DNA of 64,000 nucleotides from Microbacterium abyssi (GTDB taxonomy: Bacteria; Actinomycetota; Actinomycetes; Actinomycetales; Microbacteriaceae). Both the position numbers and the translations under genes were made by a program. The notes below the pieces were generated by a model. That model saw only the letters and a list, made by a program, of their open reading frames with translations, did no database searches and was not told the origin of the DNA. Location of the stretch: the NCBI RefSeq assembly GCF_015277895.1, contig NZ_CP063815.1, positions 2,666,001 to 2,730,000 of the forward strand, in the 5' to 3' direction. Below are positions 17,253 to 25,494 of this stretch, piece by piece (positions within the stretch are counted from its first letter, which is position 1; every line of letters begins with the position of its first letter).

Positions 17253-18272
17253 TCACTCCGCGATCTGCAGGACGTCGTCGATCATGAGCTGGGTCGTCTC
17301 GATTCCGCCGTAGACGATGTACCAGGCGGTGGGGTCGAGGTAGACGATCCGGTCGTCCTCGAACGCGCTGGTCTGCTTCACGATGTCGTTGTCGAGCACC
17401 TGCGCAGCAGCGGTTCCCTCGGCGGCTTCGCCGGTCGCCGCGTCACGGTCGACGACCCAGAGCGTCGCCGGGTCGTGCTCGAGCAGGAACTCGAACGAGA
17501 TCGGCTCGCCGTGCGTTGCCGAGGCGATGTCGTCGATCGCAGGCTCCACGCCGAAGACGTCGTAGATGAGTCCACCGCGCACGGCGGCGCTCCCGCCCTC
17601 GGCCGGTGCCGGCGATGTGGCCTTGAGCTCGCCGCCGGAGACCATGAGAGCCAGGCCGTCGCCGGCGTCCGCCGTGGCGGCCTTCGCCTCGTCGATGCCG
17701 ACGGTCAGTTCTTCGAGCGCCGCTTCCGCTTCGTCTTCGGCCCCCAGAAGTTCGCCGAAGAACGTGGTGTTGCGCTCGAGGGTCTCGAGATAGGAACCGG
17801 TGATGCCCAGGTCGATCGTCGGCGCGATCTGGCTCAGTTCTTCGTAGAGGCCCGAGGAGCGTCCGCCGATGATGATGAGGTCGGGCTGCTGCGCCTCGAT
17901 CTCGATGAGGTCGGCCTCGAACAGCGTGCCTGCGTTGAAGGCGTCGTCGGCGAGGTTGTCCTGCAGGTACTCCGGAACCGAATCGAGCGGCGCCCCGGCC
18001 ACCTCCCCGCCCAAGGCGCCGATCGTGTCGACGCTCGACATCTCGAACGCGACGATCTTGTCCGGGCTCCGAGGCACTTCGACCGTGGTCTCCTCGTACT
18101 CGGGCTCTTCGTCCTCGCCGGCGACGTTGCGATCCCAGCTGTAGGTCAGCGTCCCGGGCTCTGCCGGATCCGTCTCGGACTCCGCCTCTGCCGTCGTGGA
18201 TGTGCAGCCCGCGAGGGCCATGGCCGAGACGAGAACGAGAGCGGCTGGGGCGAAAGCGCGACGTGAGGACAT
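17253..18272 (-). CDS. Ferric-siderophore-binding lipoprotein (YclQ/FatB-like)
   Basis: A 339-residue extracellular solute-binding protein. The signal peptide ends in the lipobox LAGC (Cys23), so it should be lipid-anchored outside the membrane. The mature part has the class III binding-protein pattern: PDKIVAFEMSSVDTIGALGG, LIEIEAQQPDLIIIGGRSS, and a C-terminal AWYIVYGGIETTQLMIDDVLQ. It resembles FatB/YclQ catecholate-siderophore binders. An AAAGGAG ribosome site precedes the ATG. It is divergent from the siderophore-interacting protein gene, with IdeR-like boxes between them, so it should be iron-repressed. Confidence 0.93.
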   Translation of the reverse strand: MSSRRAFAPAALVLVSAMALAGCTSTTAEAESETDPAEPGTLTYSWDRNVAGEDEEPEYEETTVEVPRSPDKIVAFEMSSVDTIGALGGEVAGAPLDSVPEYLQDNLADDAFNAGTLFEADLIEIEAQQPDLIIIGGRSSGLYEELSQIAPTIDLGITGSYLETLERNTTFFGELLGAEDEAEAALEELTVGIDEAKAATADAGDGLALMVSGGELKATSPAPAEGGSAAVRGGLIYDVFGVEPAIDDIASATHGEPISFEFLLEHDPATLWVVDRDAATGEAAEGTAAAQVLDNDIVKQTSAFEDDRIVYLDPTAWYIVYGGIETTQLMIDDVLQIAE

Positions 18273-18318
18273 GGATTGCTCCTTTGTGACGTGGACATGA
18301 GACCGAACCGATGCAAGC

Positions 18319-18364
18319 TTAGGTAAGGCTTACCTGACTGTTCGCTACGCAGGCTAGCCTAAGT
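18319..18364. promoter_or_regulatory. Two IdeR/DtxR-type iron boxes in the divergent promoter region
   Basis: Box 1, TTAGGTAAGGCTTACCTGA at 18319-18337, is close to the DtxR/IdeR consensus TTAGGTTAGGCTAACCTAA. Box 2 is centred on the palindrome AGGCTAGCCT (18351-18360) and continues AAG. Box 1 sits on the binding-protein gene side. Box 2 overlaps the candidate -10 (TAGCCT, 18355-18360) of the siderophore-interacting protein gene. Each divergent unit would thus have its own Fe(II)-regulator site. Confidence 0.85.
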
Positions 18365-18366
18365 TC

Positions 18367-19131
18367 ATGACCAACCCGAAATCCTCCTTCTCGTTGGAGC
18401 GTCAACGGCTCGACCTCCAGTTCCGCACAGTCACCTTCACCGCCCGGGAGCAGCTCGCCCCGAACTACGTACGCGTGCGACTCGAGGGTGACGACCTGTT
18501 CGGCTTCACCTCGCTCGGCAGCGACGACCACATGCGCCTGTTCTTCCCCGATGAGATGCCGGATTCCGTCGAAGAGCTGCGTGCGGCGCCGAGCCGCGAG
18601 TACACGCCGCTGGTGTGGGCGGAGAACTGGCTCGAGGTCGAGTTCGCCGTCCACGGCGACGAGGGCGTCGCGGCGCGCTGGGCTGCGACCGCTCCGCTCG
18701 GCTCGCAGATCGGCGTCGGCGGTCCTCGCGGCTCGGCAGTGATCACCGGGACACCGGGTTCGTGGTTCCTCGCAGGGGACGAGACGGCGATTCCTGCGAT
18801 CCGGCGCTTCGCCGCCCTGATCGGTGACCAGCCTGCGCGCGTCGTCGTCGAGGTGCGTGGCTCAGAGGACGAGATCGCGATCGATGCGCCCTCGAAGGCC
18901 GAATGGCTGCACCGCGGAAACGCGCCGGCGGGTTCCGCGCTGATCTCGCTCCTCGAGGGCCTGGGCGAATCGGATGCCGTCGGCACTGACCCGTTCGTCT
19001 TCATCGCCGCCGAGCAGTCCGTGGTCAAGCCCGGCCGTGCACTGCTCGCGCGCTGGGGCGTCGACACCGACCATGCGACGGTCAAGGGCTACTGGAAGCG
19101 CGGCGAAGCCGAGTACCACGCACCGCACTGA
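18367..19131 (+). CDS. Siderophore-interacting protein (FAD/NAD(P)H ferric-siderophore reductase)
   Basis: A 254-residue protein of the SIP/ViuB family, which releases iron inside the cell by reducing ferric siderophores. Features are an FAD-binding barrel with YVRVRLEGDDL, REYTPLVW (RxYTxR-like flavin site, here with altered last residue) and GPRGSAVITG, and a C-terminal NAD(P)-binding-like domain ending in VKGYWKRGEAEYHAPH, the characteristic SIP tail. The ATG follows TAGCCT by six bases with no Shine-Dalgarno, so it is probably leaderless. It is functionally paired with the divergent importer. Confidence 0.93.
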   Translation: MTNPKSSFSLERQRLDLQFRTVTFTAREQLAPNYVRVRLEGDDLFGFTSLGSDDHMRLFFPDEMPDSVEELRAAPSREYTPLVWAENWLEVEFAVHGDEGVAARWAATAPLGSQIGVGGPRGSAVITGTPGSWFLAGDETAIPAIRRFAALIGDQPARVVVEVRGSEDEIAIDAPSKAEWLHRGNAPAGSALISLLEGLGESDAVGTDPFVFIAAEQSVVKPGRALLARWGVDTDHATVKGYWKRGEAEYHAPH

Positions 19132-19177
19132 GCGGGCGGCCTCGACGATCCCGAGGTCTTCCGCAAGACTGTTCTTC

Positions 19178-19588
19178 ATGCCTGTCTTCGATCATCTCGG
19201 CATCACCGTGGACGACCTGCCGCGTGGCATCGCGCAATTCGACCCCGCGATGGCAGCCCTCGCGTTCACCCGCACGGATGCGGAGAACAGCGTCTCCTGG
19301 TACCGCGACGACGAGACGGAGCTGATCCTCTTCCCCGCCCGAGAAGCCGGCACCGGGCCGCATCGGCACGGTCGCGTCGGCTGGCAGCACCTCGCCTTCT
19401 CGGTCGACTCCAGGGCCGAGGTGGATCGTCTGCACTCGATCGCGATGGATGCCGGGTGGACGGCCGTGCGCGAGCCGAAGGATTATCCGCGATTCTCCGA
19501 CCGGTACTACGCGTCCTTCGTCGAGGATGACTGCGGCATCCGGATCGAGTTCATGCACAACCCGCCACGCGCGACGGCCGAGGGCTGA
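19178..19588 (+). CDS. VOC family protein
   Basis: A 136-residue single-domain glyoxalase-fold protein. It begins MPVFDHLGITVDDL (His6 a possible metal ligand) and contains GWQHLAFSVDSRAEVDRLH (second His) and DDCGIRIEFMHNP (Glu ligand). These are the three positions expected for a metal site. The substrate is unknown. It ends four bases before the convergent MFS gene. Confidence 0.85.
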   Translation: MPVFDHLGITVDDLPRGIAQFDPAMAALAFTRTDAENSVSWYRDDETELILFPAREAGTGPHRHGRVGWQHLAFSVDSRAEVDRLHSIAMDAGWTAVREPKDYPRFSDRYYASFVEDDCGIRIEFMHNPPRATAEG

Positions 19589-19592
19589 GCGT

Positions 19593-21062
19593 TCACATCA
19601 CGGCCGGCTGCTGCTCCGCTTCGTTCACCGTCCGGTCTGTGAAGGCCTGCTTGGGCACGAACAGCAGCAGCACCGATGCGGCCAGCGCGGTGACGCCGCA
19701 CACGATCCAGACGGTGAAGTAGCCCTCCAGGGAGCCGGCTGTGCCCTCCGCTCCCCCGGCCGTCGACGCGACGCCGTGCAGCAGCGCGATGCCGAACACG
19801 CACGAGGCGATCGCTCCGCCGACAGTCTTCACGGAGTTCGTGAGTCCGGTCGCAACGCCGGTCTGCGTCTCGGGAGCAGCGGATGCCGCGGCGGCCGGGA
19901 GCGCGGCGACGAGGGCGCCCGAGCCGAGGCCGACGATCACCATGTTCGTGATCACCTGCAGGTAGCTGTCGTGGAACGGCAGGAACAGCAGGAACCCGAC
20001 GGCGACGAACGCCGATGCGCCGATCAGAGTGACCCGCGGGGTCGCGAGCCGGGCGATCACGGGGAACAAAAGGGCGCCGGTGATCATGCCGACCAGATAG
20101 ATGCCGATGATGAGTGAGGTCGCGAAGCCGGTCGTGCCGAGGCCGTATCCGTACACGTCCGGGTCGGTGCGCGCGAAGGTCGACAACGGCGCCTGCGCAC
20201 CGAGCACGCTGACGCCGAAGAGACCGGCGGTGAGGAACACGGGCCCGAGCGCCGGCGAGCGGAACATCCGCACGTCGATCAGCGGGTCGCCGTGGCGCAG
20301 CTCCCACAGCACGAACGGCACGATCAGCAGCAGCCCGAGAACGACGACCGCCCACGACCACGGATTGACCAGCCCGCCGTCGAGGCGCAGCAGGCTGAGC
20401 CCGCCCGTGAAGCAGATCAGCGCGAGCGAGATCAGGACGAGCCCCACGGTGTCGAGCACGCCGCCGGTCTGCTCCGGCGACTCCTTCACCCCGAACAGGA
20501 TCACGAAGAAGCACACGACGACCAACAGCGCGGGGATGAGCAGTACGATCGTCAGCGGCAGCACATCGATCAGCGCACCGCCAGCCAGCGCGCCGAGGAT
20601 CGCGCCGGTCTCGAGGGCGGCGACGAGCAGCCCGGCGGCCTTGGCCGTGATCACAGAGCGTCCCTCCAGCCGCCGCGACCGCGACCAGATGAGTGCGATC
20701 TCCAGGGGCAGCCACACGACGTAGAAACCCATCAGCGTCCACGCGACCAGGAACACCCAGAACGAATCCGTGAACGGCAGGGCCAGCGCCGCGGCGGCCG
20801 TGAGCGCGGTGGAGATCAGCAGCATCCGCTTGTGCCCGATCATGTCGCCCAGCTTCGCGAACGCCGGCACGACGAGCGCCGACAGCATGAGCTGGGTGCC
20901 CTCGAACCAGTTCACGTCGGCATCGTGGATCTGCAGGTGCCGAGCGATGTCTGAGAGCATCGGGGTGTAGTAGCCCTGCAGCACGCCACTGGTGAACTCG
21001 ACGAACGCGAGGAATCCGACGACGGCGGCGAGCGCGCCGAGGGTCGCGGTACGGGGCATCAT
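19593..21062 (-). CDS. MFS transporter, DHA2-like
   Basis: A 489-residue membrane protein with about 14 hydrophobic helices. After TM2 it has AKLGDMIGHKRML (motif A-like) and near TM5 an ALETGAILGALAGGALID stretch (motif C-like), typical of proton-coupled drug exporters. The substrate is unknown. It lies 29 bases downstream of the M20 peptidase gene in the same direction, so the two are probably cotranscribed. Confidence 0.9.
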   Translation of the reverse strand: MMPRTATLGALAAVVGFLAFVEFTSGVLQGYYTPMLSDIARHLQIHDADVNWFEGTQLMLSALVVPAFAKLGDMIGHKRMLLISTALTAAAALALPFTDSFWVFLVAWTLMGFYVVWLPLEIALIWSRSRRLEGRSVITAKAAGLLVAALETGAILGALAGGALIDVLPLTIVLLIPALLVVVCFFVILFGVKESPEQTGGVLDTVGLVLISLALICFTGGLSLLRLDGGLVNPWSWAVVVLGLLLIVPFVLWELRHGDPLIDVRMFRSPALGPVFLTAGLFGVSVLGAQAPLSTFARTDPDVYGYGLGTTGFATSLIIGIYLVGMITGALLFPVIARLATPRVTLIGASAFVAVGFLLFLPFHDSYLQVITNMVIVGLGSGALVAALPAAAASAAPETQTGVATGLTNSVKTVGGAIASCVFGIALLHGVASTAGGAEGTAGSLEGYFTVWIVCGVTALAASVLLLFVPKQAFTDRTVNEAEQQPAVM

Positions 21063-21091
21063 CGCTCCATTTCGGGTAGTGGCGACGCGCG

Positions 21092-22426
21092 TCAGGTCAG
21101 GTGCCGTAGCAGCGCCCGGTGGAACGTCTCGCCTCGCTCGAGCGTAGCGATCTCGACGCTCTCATCGACGCCATGGATCGCGGCGCGTTGCGCGTTCGAC
21201 ATCTCCAGCGGCGCGAAGCGGTACACGGCGGGCGAGAACCGGTGGAAGTGACGCGAATCCGTGGCCGCCATCATCACGTACGGCACCGGCCGCACCCCGG
21301 GGAACGCGTCCGCGAGCGCCCGCCCGAGCAGCGCGAACTGCGCATTGTCGGTGGGTGACTCCGGCGACGGCTCGCTGCCCTCGAGCACGTCGATCGACAC
21401 GAGCGGATCACGGATCCGGTGGCGCACTCGCGCCACGGCATCCTCGATCGTCTCACCCAGCGCGATGCGCAGGTTGACCGTGGCGGAAGCCTGCGAAGGG
21501 ATGACGTTCGCCGCCGTCCCTCCGGACTGCATGGTGGGTGCGACCGTGGTGCGCACCATCGCCGCCGGCTCTCCCCCGAGTGCCGCGAAGACCCGTGCGG
21601 TGAGGAACGGCACCCGCGCGAGCACCTTCAGCAGCAGCCGCGACGGCCCCTTCGCCTGCTCGGAGAACTGCGCCAGCATCCGGGATATCGCTTTCGGCGT
21701 GCGCGGGCGGAACGTGCCGGGGTCGAGGCGGTTCACGGCCCGCGCGACGCGCCGCACCGCGGTGAGCGTGGGCGGCGCGGAGGCGTGCCCGCCGTCGCCG
21801 CGCGCGCTGAGCTTCAGCGTCAGCACGCCCTTCTCACCGACGCCGATCATCGCGGCTCGCCCCTGCACGAAGGACAGCGGAGCGTCGACGACCGCACCGC
21901 CCTCATCGACGACGAGCCACGGCACGATCCCCCGCTCCTCGAACACGCGCGCGATCTCGACGGCGGCGGCGCCGAACGTCTCCTCGTTGCCTCCGAAGGA
22001 CAGGTAGACATCGCGGGCGGGGGTGAATCCGGCCGCGAGCAGGTTCTCGACGGCCTCGAGCACGACGAGGAGCGGGCCCTTGTCGTCGAGCGTGCCGCGG
22101 CCGTACACCCGGCCATCGGCGATCGCGCCGGAGAACGGCGGATGCGTCCACGGGTCGGACTCGTCGACTGGGACGACGTCGTAGTGCGCCATCAGGACGA
22201 GCGGTGCGGCATCCGAGACGCCCTTCCACCGGAACAGGAGCCCGAAGTCGGTGTGCCGCTCGAGCTCGAGGTGCTGATGAGTGAGCGGGTAGAGCTCGGC
22301 GATGAGAGCTGCGAAGTCGTCGAACGGCTGCATCCCGCGCTGCTCCAGCTCGGCCGACACGGTCGGCAACTGGATCATCCGCGAGAGGCGCTCGGCGATG
22401 CCGGGGCGTGCGACGACGGCGTGCAT
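21092..22426 (-). CDS. M20/M28-type zinc dipeptidase or carboxypeptidase
   Basis: A 444-residue cytosolic metallopeptidase of the M20 family (carboxypeptidase PM20D1-like). Metal and catalytic motifs are VLMAHYDVVPVDE (His), GRGTLDDKGPL (bridging Asp), SFGGNEETFG (Glu-Glu) and a late ATDSRHFHRF His. A lid/dimerisation domain lies between. The substrate may be N-acyl amino acids or dipeptides. TAGCAT lies six bases before the ATG, suggesting a leaderless start. First gene of a two-gene unit with the MFS transporter. Confidence 0.9.
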   Translation of the reverse strand: MHAVVARPGIAERLSRMIQLPTVSAELEQRGMQPFDDFAALIAELYPLTHQHLELERHTDFGLLFRWKGVSDAAPLVLMAHYDVVPVDESDPWTHPPFSGAIADGRVYGRGTLDDKGPLLVVLEAVENLLAAGFTPARDVYLSFGGNEETFGAAAVEIARVFEERGIVPWLVVDEGGAVVDAPLSFVQGRAAMIGVGEKGVLTLKLSARGDGGHASAPPTLTAVRRVARAVNRLDPGTFRPRTPKAISRMLAQFSEQAKGPSRLLLKVLARVPFLTARVFAALGGEPAAMVRTTVAPTMQSGGTAANVIPSQASATVNLRIALGETIEDAVARVRHRIRDPLVSIDVLEGSEPSPESPTDNAQFALLGRALADAFPGVRPVPYVMMAATDSRHFHRFSPAVYRFAPLEMSNAQRAAIHGVDESVEIATLERGETFHRALLRHLT

Positions 22427-22535
22427 GGCCTCATGCTAGCTCCCGCGCCGCTCGTTGCCGCACCGCGGAAAGGTGTCGCCATCGCGCCCTGTCATGCACG
22501 ACACTGAGAGTCGACAGCGAGAAGGAGACCACCAG

Positions 22536-23282
22536 ATGAAGATCGCCATCGCCGGAGGAACAGGGATCGTCGGGGCGCCGACTGTCGAGGCCGTGCGCGC
22601 GGCCGGGCACGAGGCCGTGATCCTCACCCGCTCGCTGGGCGTCGATCTCGTCACCGGCCAGGGCCTGGATGCCGCGCTCGACGGCGTCGATGCGGTGATC
22701 GACACCGCGAACATCTCGACGCTGAACGCGGATGCCGCCACCCAGTTCTTCACGGCCGCAACGGGCAACCTCATCGCAGCGTCCGATCGCGCCGGCGTCG
22801 GTCACATCGTGCTGCTGTCGATCGTCGGGATCGATCGGATCCCGTACGACTACTACGCCGGAAAGATCGCACAGGAGAAGGTGGTGGAGACGTCGCCGGT
22901 GCCGTGGACGATCCAGCGCGCGACGCAGTTCCACGAGTTCGCAGCGCAGATGTTCTCGCAGGCGAAGATCGGTCCTCTGCGTCTGGCACCCCGGGCGCGC
23001 ACGCAGCCAATCGCGGCTACCGAGGTCGGCGCGCGACTCGCCACCGTGGCATCCGAAGCCCCGCAGGGCCGGGCGCGTGACATCGCCGGGCCGCGCGAGG
23101 AGGCCCTGGATGCCATGGTCAAGGCCTACGCGAAGGCCATCGGCCATCGCGGCTGGGTGCCGTCGCTCAGCATCCCGACCAAGCAGATGAAGGGCATGCG
23201 GGATGGTCTCGCGCTGCCCGGCCCCGATGCCGACCTCGGCACGCAGACGTTCGCGGACTGGGTCGCCACGCAGCATCCCTGA
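22536..23282 (+). CDS. NmrA-like atypical SDR, NAD(P)-binding protein
   Basis: A 248-residue atypical short-chain dehydrogenase-like protein beginning MKIAIAGGTGIVG, the Rossmann nucleotide-binding loop (GGTGIVG). VLLSIVGIDRIPYDYYAGKIAQEKVVE gives a Y-x3-K arrangement. NmrA-like proteins are often redox sensors or quinone/ether reductases; the role here is not defined. A strong AAGGAGA ribosome site precedes the ATG at 22536. It is followed by a hairpin in terminator position. Confidence 0.88.
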   Translation: MKIAIAGGTGIVGAPTVEAVRAAGHEAVILTRSLGVDLVTGQGLDAALDGVDAVIDTANISTLNADAATQFFTAATGNLIAASDRAGVGHIVLLSIVGIDRIPYDYYAGKIAQEKVVETSPVPWTIQRATQFHEFAAQMFSQAKIGPLRLAPRARTQPIAATEVGARLATVASEAPQGRARDIAGPREEALDAMVKAYAKAIGHRGWVPSLSIPTKQMKGMRDGLALPGPDADLGTQTFADWVATQHP

Positions 23283-23289
23283 CGTCCAG

Positions 23290-23338
23290 GTCGCGAATTC
23301 TGCCGCATACGCCTGCTCAGAGCGGCAGAATTCGCGAC
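23290..23338 (+). terminator. Perfect 17-bp hairpin after the NmrA-like gene
   Basis: GTCGCGAATTCTGCCGC at 23290-23306 pairs perfectly with 23322-23338 around a 15-nt loop ending CTCAGA. There is no T-run, as is common in GC-rich actinobacteria. The same arm and loop lengths recur at 24404-24452, and a relative lies at 27771-27805, so it is also a member of a repeat family. Confidence 0.7.
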
Positions 23339-23393
23339 TGGAAGAGTGTCCGTATCCCCGAATGCGCGGCCCGAGACGCGAGAGAATGGACGG

Positions 23394-24395
23394 GTGAGCC
23401 TGTTCGCCTTCGCCCCGTCCCGTGGCCCGCGGTGGCAGCTGGGGCTGCAGGCCGCGATCGGCATGGCCGTACCGATCGCAGTGATGACTCTGCTCGGCCA
23501 CCCGACGCTCGGCTACATCGCGGGCTCCGGCGCGTTCACCGTCCTCTTCGCCGGCGCCGCACCCGTCGTCGAGCGAGCGCGGGTGCTGCCCATCGTCGCG
23601 GCCGGGCTCATCGTGAGCGCGTCGCTCGGCGCGTTCGCCGGGGCGAACCTCTGGCTAGTCAGCATCGGCATCGTGATCGTCGCGCTCGTCGCAGCAGCGC
23701 TCTCGTTCGGATTCCGGCTCGGCCCGCCGGGGCCGATCTTCTTCGTCCTCGTCTTCGGACTCTCCGCCCAGGTGACCGCGCACGCCGGGATCCTCCCGCT
23801 GACCTATTCTGCGGTGATCGCCGCCGGTTGCCTGTTCTCGTACGTCGTCGCGCTCTCGCCGCTGCTCATCCGTCGCGTCCGCTCGCATCCGGCGCGTCCG
23901 CTGCGCGAGCTGCTTCCCGGGCCCGCCTTCGACGATGCCTCCCGGATGCTGCTCCTGCGCGTCGCCATCGTGTCGGTCCTCGGAGTCGCGCTCGGCCTCT
24001 TCGTCGACCCAGGACGCAGCTACTGGATCGTCGGTGCCGCGATCGCCGTGATCGGCGTCGCCGCCGACCGCCGGGCCGCATTCGAGCGTGGACTGCACCG
24101 GATGCTGGGGACGATCCTGGGCGTCGGCGTGTACGCGCTGCTCGCACTGCTGCATCCGTCCGGCCTCTGGATCGCGCTGATCCTCGGCATCATGCAGTTC
24201 TCGGTGGAGCTCGTGGTCGTGCGTCACTACGCGCTCGCGCTGATGATCATCACGCCGCTCGTTCTGCTGCTCACCGGCGCCGCGACCGGGCAGATCGGAT
24301 CGATGGACGTTGCCCTGGAGCGCGTCATCGACACCATCGTCGGCGCCGCCCTTGGCGCAGCATCGGGAGTGCTGCATCCACGAACGAGGGTCTGA
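23394..24395 (+). CDS. FUSC-like (fusaric acid resistance type) membrane protein
   Basis: A 333-residue protein with two groups of about five to six hydrophobic helices separated by a polar stretch (HPARPLRELLPGPAFDDASRM). The second half has SYWIVGAAIAVIGVAADRRAAFERGLHRMLGTILGVG, resembling the conserved FUSC helix pattern with ERxxxRxxGTxxG. It is possibly an efflux or envelope protein; the substrate is unknown. The GTG at 23394 is chosen because the protein family sequence begins there; an upstream in-frame GTG at 23346 is less likely. Confidence 0.78.
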   Translation: MSLFAFAPSRGPRWQLGLQAAIGMAVPIAVMTLLGHPTLGYIAGSGAFTVLFAGAAPVVERARVLPIVAAGLIVSASLGAFAGANLWLVSIGIVIVALVAAALSFGFRLGPPGPIFFVLVFGLSAQVTAHAGILPLTYSAVIAAGCLFSYVVALSPLLIRRVRSHPARPLRELLPGPAFDDASRMLLLRVAIVSVLGVALGLFVDPGRSYWIVGAAIAVIGVAADRRAAFERGLHRMLGTILGVGVYALLALLHPSGLWIALILGIMQFSVELVVVRHYALALMIITPLVLLLTGAATGQIGSMDVALERVIDTIVGAALGAASGVLHPRTRV

Positions 24396-24403
24396 CCGTT
24401 CAG

Positions 24404-24452
24404 GTCGCGAATTCCGCCGCTTTCGCGCGCTCAGAACGGCAGTCTGTGCGAC
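24404..24452. terminator. Imperfect 17-nt-arm hairpin between convergent genes
   Basis: The left arm GTCGCGAATTCCGCCGC (24404-24420) and right arm (24436-24452) flank a 15-nt loop TTTCGCGCGCTCAGA. It has exactly the arm and loop lengths of the 23290 hairpin, but about five mismatches in the right arm. It lies between the FUSC-like gene (+) and the LysR gene (-) and may terminate both. A partial further copy of GGTCGCGA follows at about 24475. Confidence 0.6.
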
Positions 24453-24497
24453 CCGAGCACTCGGTGTGCGTCCAGGTCGCGACCCGACTCGCGAGAG

Positions 24498-25424
24498 TCA
24501 GACCGGATGCAGTGTCTCGGGCGAGCGGGCGGCGAGGTAGTCAGCGGTGTGCACGATCACGGCGCGCATCGCGGCGGCCGCTCGGGTCGGGTTCACGTCG
24601 GTGCGGTGTGCAAGCACGATGGTGCGCTCGAGCTGCGGGTTCGTGAGCCGCACCGAGCGCAGCGTGGGCCGGTCGACAGGCACGGTGGCCGGCACGACCG
24701 CCACCCCGATCCCGCGTTCGACGAAGCGGAGCACGGCATCCATCTCGGCCCCCTCGACCACGAGTGACGGCGTGAGACCGGCGGCCTCGAAGGCGGCATC
24801 CGTCGATCCGCGCAGGTCGTAGCTCTCGGCGAGCGCGACGAGCGGCAGCGTCGACAGACGCTCCAGGTCGATCGCCGCGTCCGCGATCGGCGGCTGATCG
24901 GCGGAGGAGACGACGACCAGCTCCTCGGTGAGCAGCGGCGTGCGCACGAGAGCCGTGCCCGTGACCGGCCGCCCCTCCGACATCGTGACCACGGCCATGT
25001 CGACGGCTCCGGCGGCGAGGTGCTCGATCAGCAGGTTCGATCCGCCCTCCACGAGCTGCAGCTCGACGCCCGGGTGGGCATCGTGGAACGCACGCAGAAC
25101 CTCGGCGATCAGGCTGATGCAGAGCGTCGGTGTCGCGCCGAGACGCACGCGGCCGCGCTGGAGCCCCGCGAGCTCGGCCATCTCGGTGCGGATCGCGTCG
25201 GCATCCGTCAGCATGCGTCGCGCACGCGGCAGCAGCGTCTCACCGGCGGCCGTGAGCGAGATGTTGCCCCGAGCGCGGTGGAACAGCTCTGCCCCGAGCT
25301 CCTGCTCGAGCGTCGAGATCTGTCGGCTCAGCGACGGCTGAGCCAGATGCAGTTGCTCCGCTGCCCGGGTGAAGTGCCCGAGCTCGGCGACCGTGACGAA
25401 TCCCCGCAGCTGCTCCAGGTTCAT
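24498..25424 (-). CDS. LysR-family transcription regulator
   Basis: A 308-residue regulator. The N-terminal winged helix is MNLEQLRGFVTVAELGHFTRAAEQLHLAQPSLSRQISTLEQELGAELFHR (quoted as blocks: LRGFVTVAELGHFTRAAE, LHLAQPSLSRQI), which is the classic LysR helix-turn-helix. It is followed by a two-lobe effector-binding domain. TAGACT lies six bases before ATG 25424, so it is leaderless. It is divergent from the flavoprotein gene at 25495, its likely target. The effector is unknown. Confidence 0.93.
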   Translation of the reverse strand: MNLEQLRGFVTVAELGHFTRAAEQLHLAQPSLSRQISTLEQELGAELFHRARGNISLTAAGETLLPRARRMLTDADAIRTEMAELAGLQRGRVRLGATPTLCISLIAEVLRAFHDAHPGVELQLVEGGSNLLIEHLAAGAVDMAVVTMSEGRPVTGTALVRTPLLTEELVVVSSADQPPIADAAIDLERLSTLPLVALAESYDLRGSTDAAFEAAGLTPSLVVEGAEMDAVLRFVERGIGVAVVPATVPVDRPTLRSVRLTNPQLERTIVLAHRTDVNPTRAAAAMRAVIVHTADYLAARSPETLHPV

Positions 25425-25494
25425 GCCTGCAGTCTATCGTCACAAGGCGAACAATGCATTGGAGTTATCGCGCGGACGTTCTTACCGTGGAGAG
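25425..25494. promoter_or_regulatory. LysR/flavoprotein divergent promoter with palindrome
   Basis: This 70-bp intergenic region contains a perfect 10-bp palindrome CAATGCATTG at 25452-25461 within the sequence GAACAATGCATTGGAG. It has the AT-rich, dyad character expected of a LysR-type site placed between the regulator and the gene it controls. The assignment as operator is inferred from position. Confidence 0.5.
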
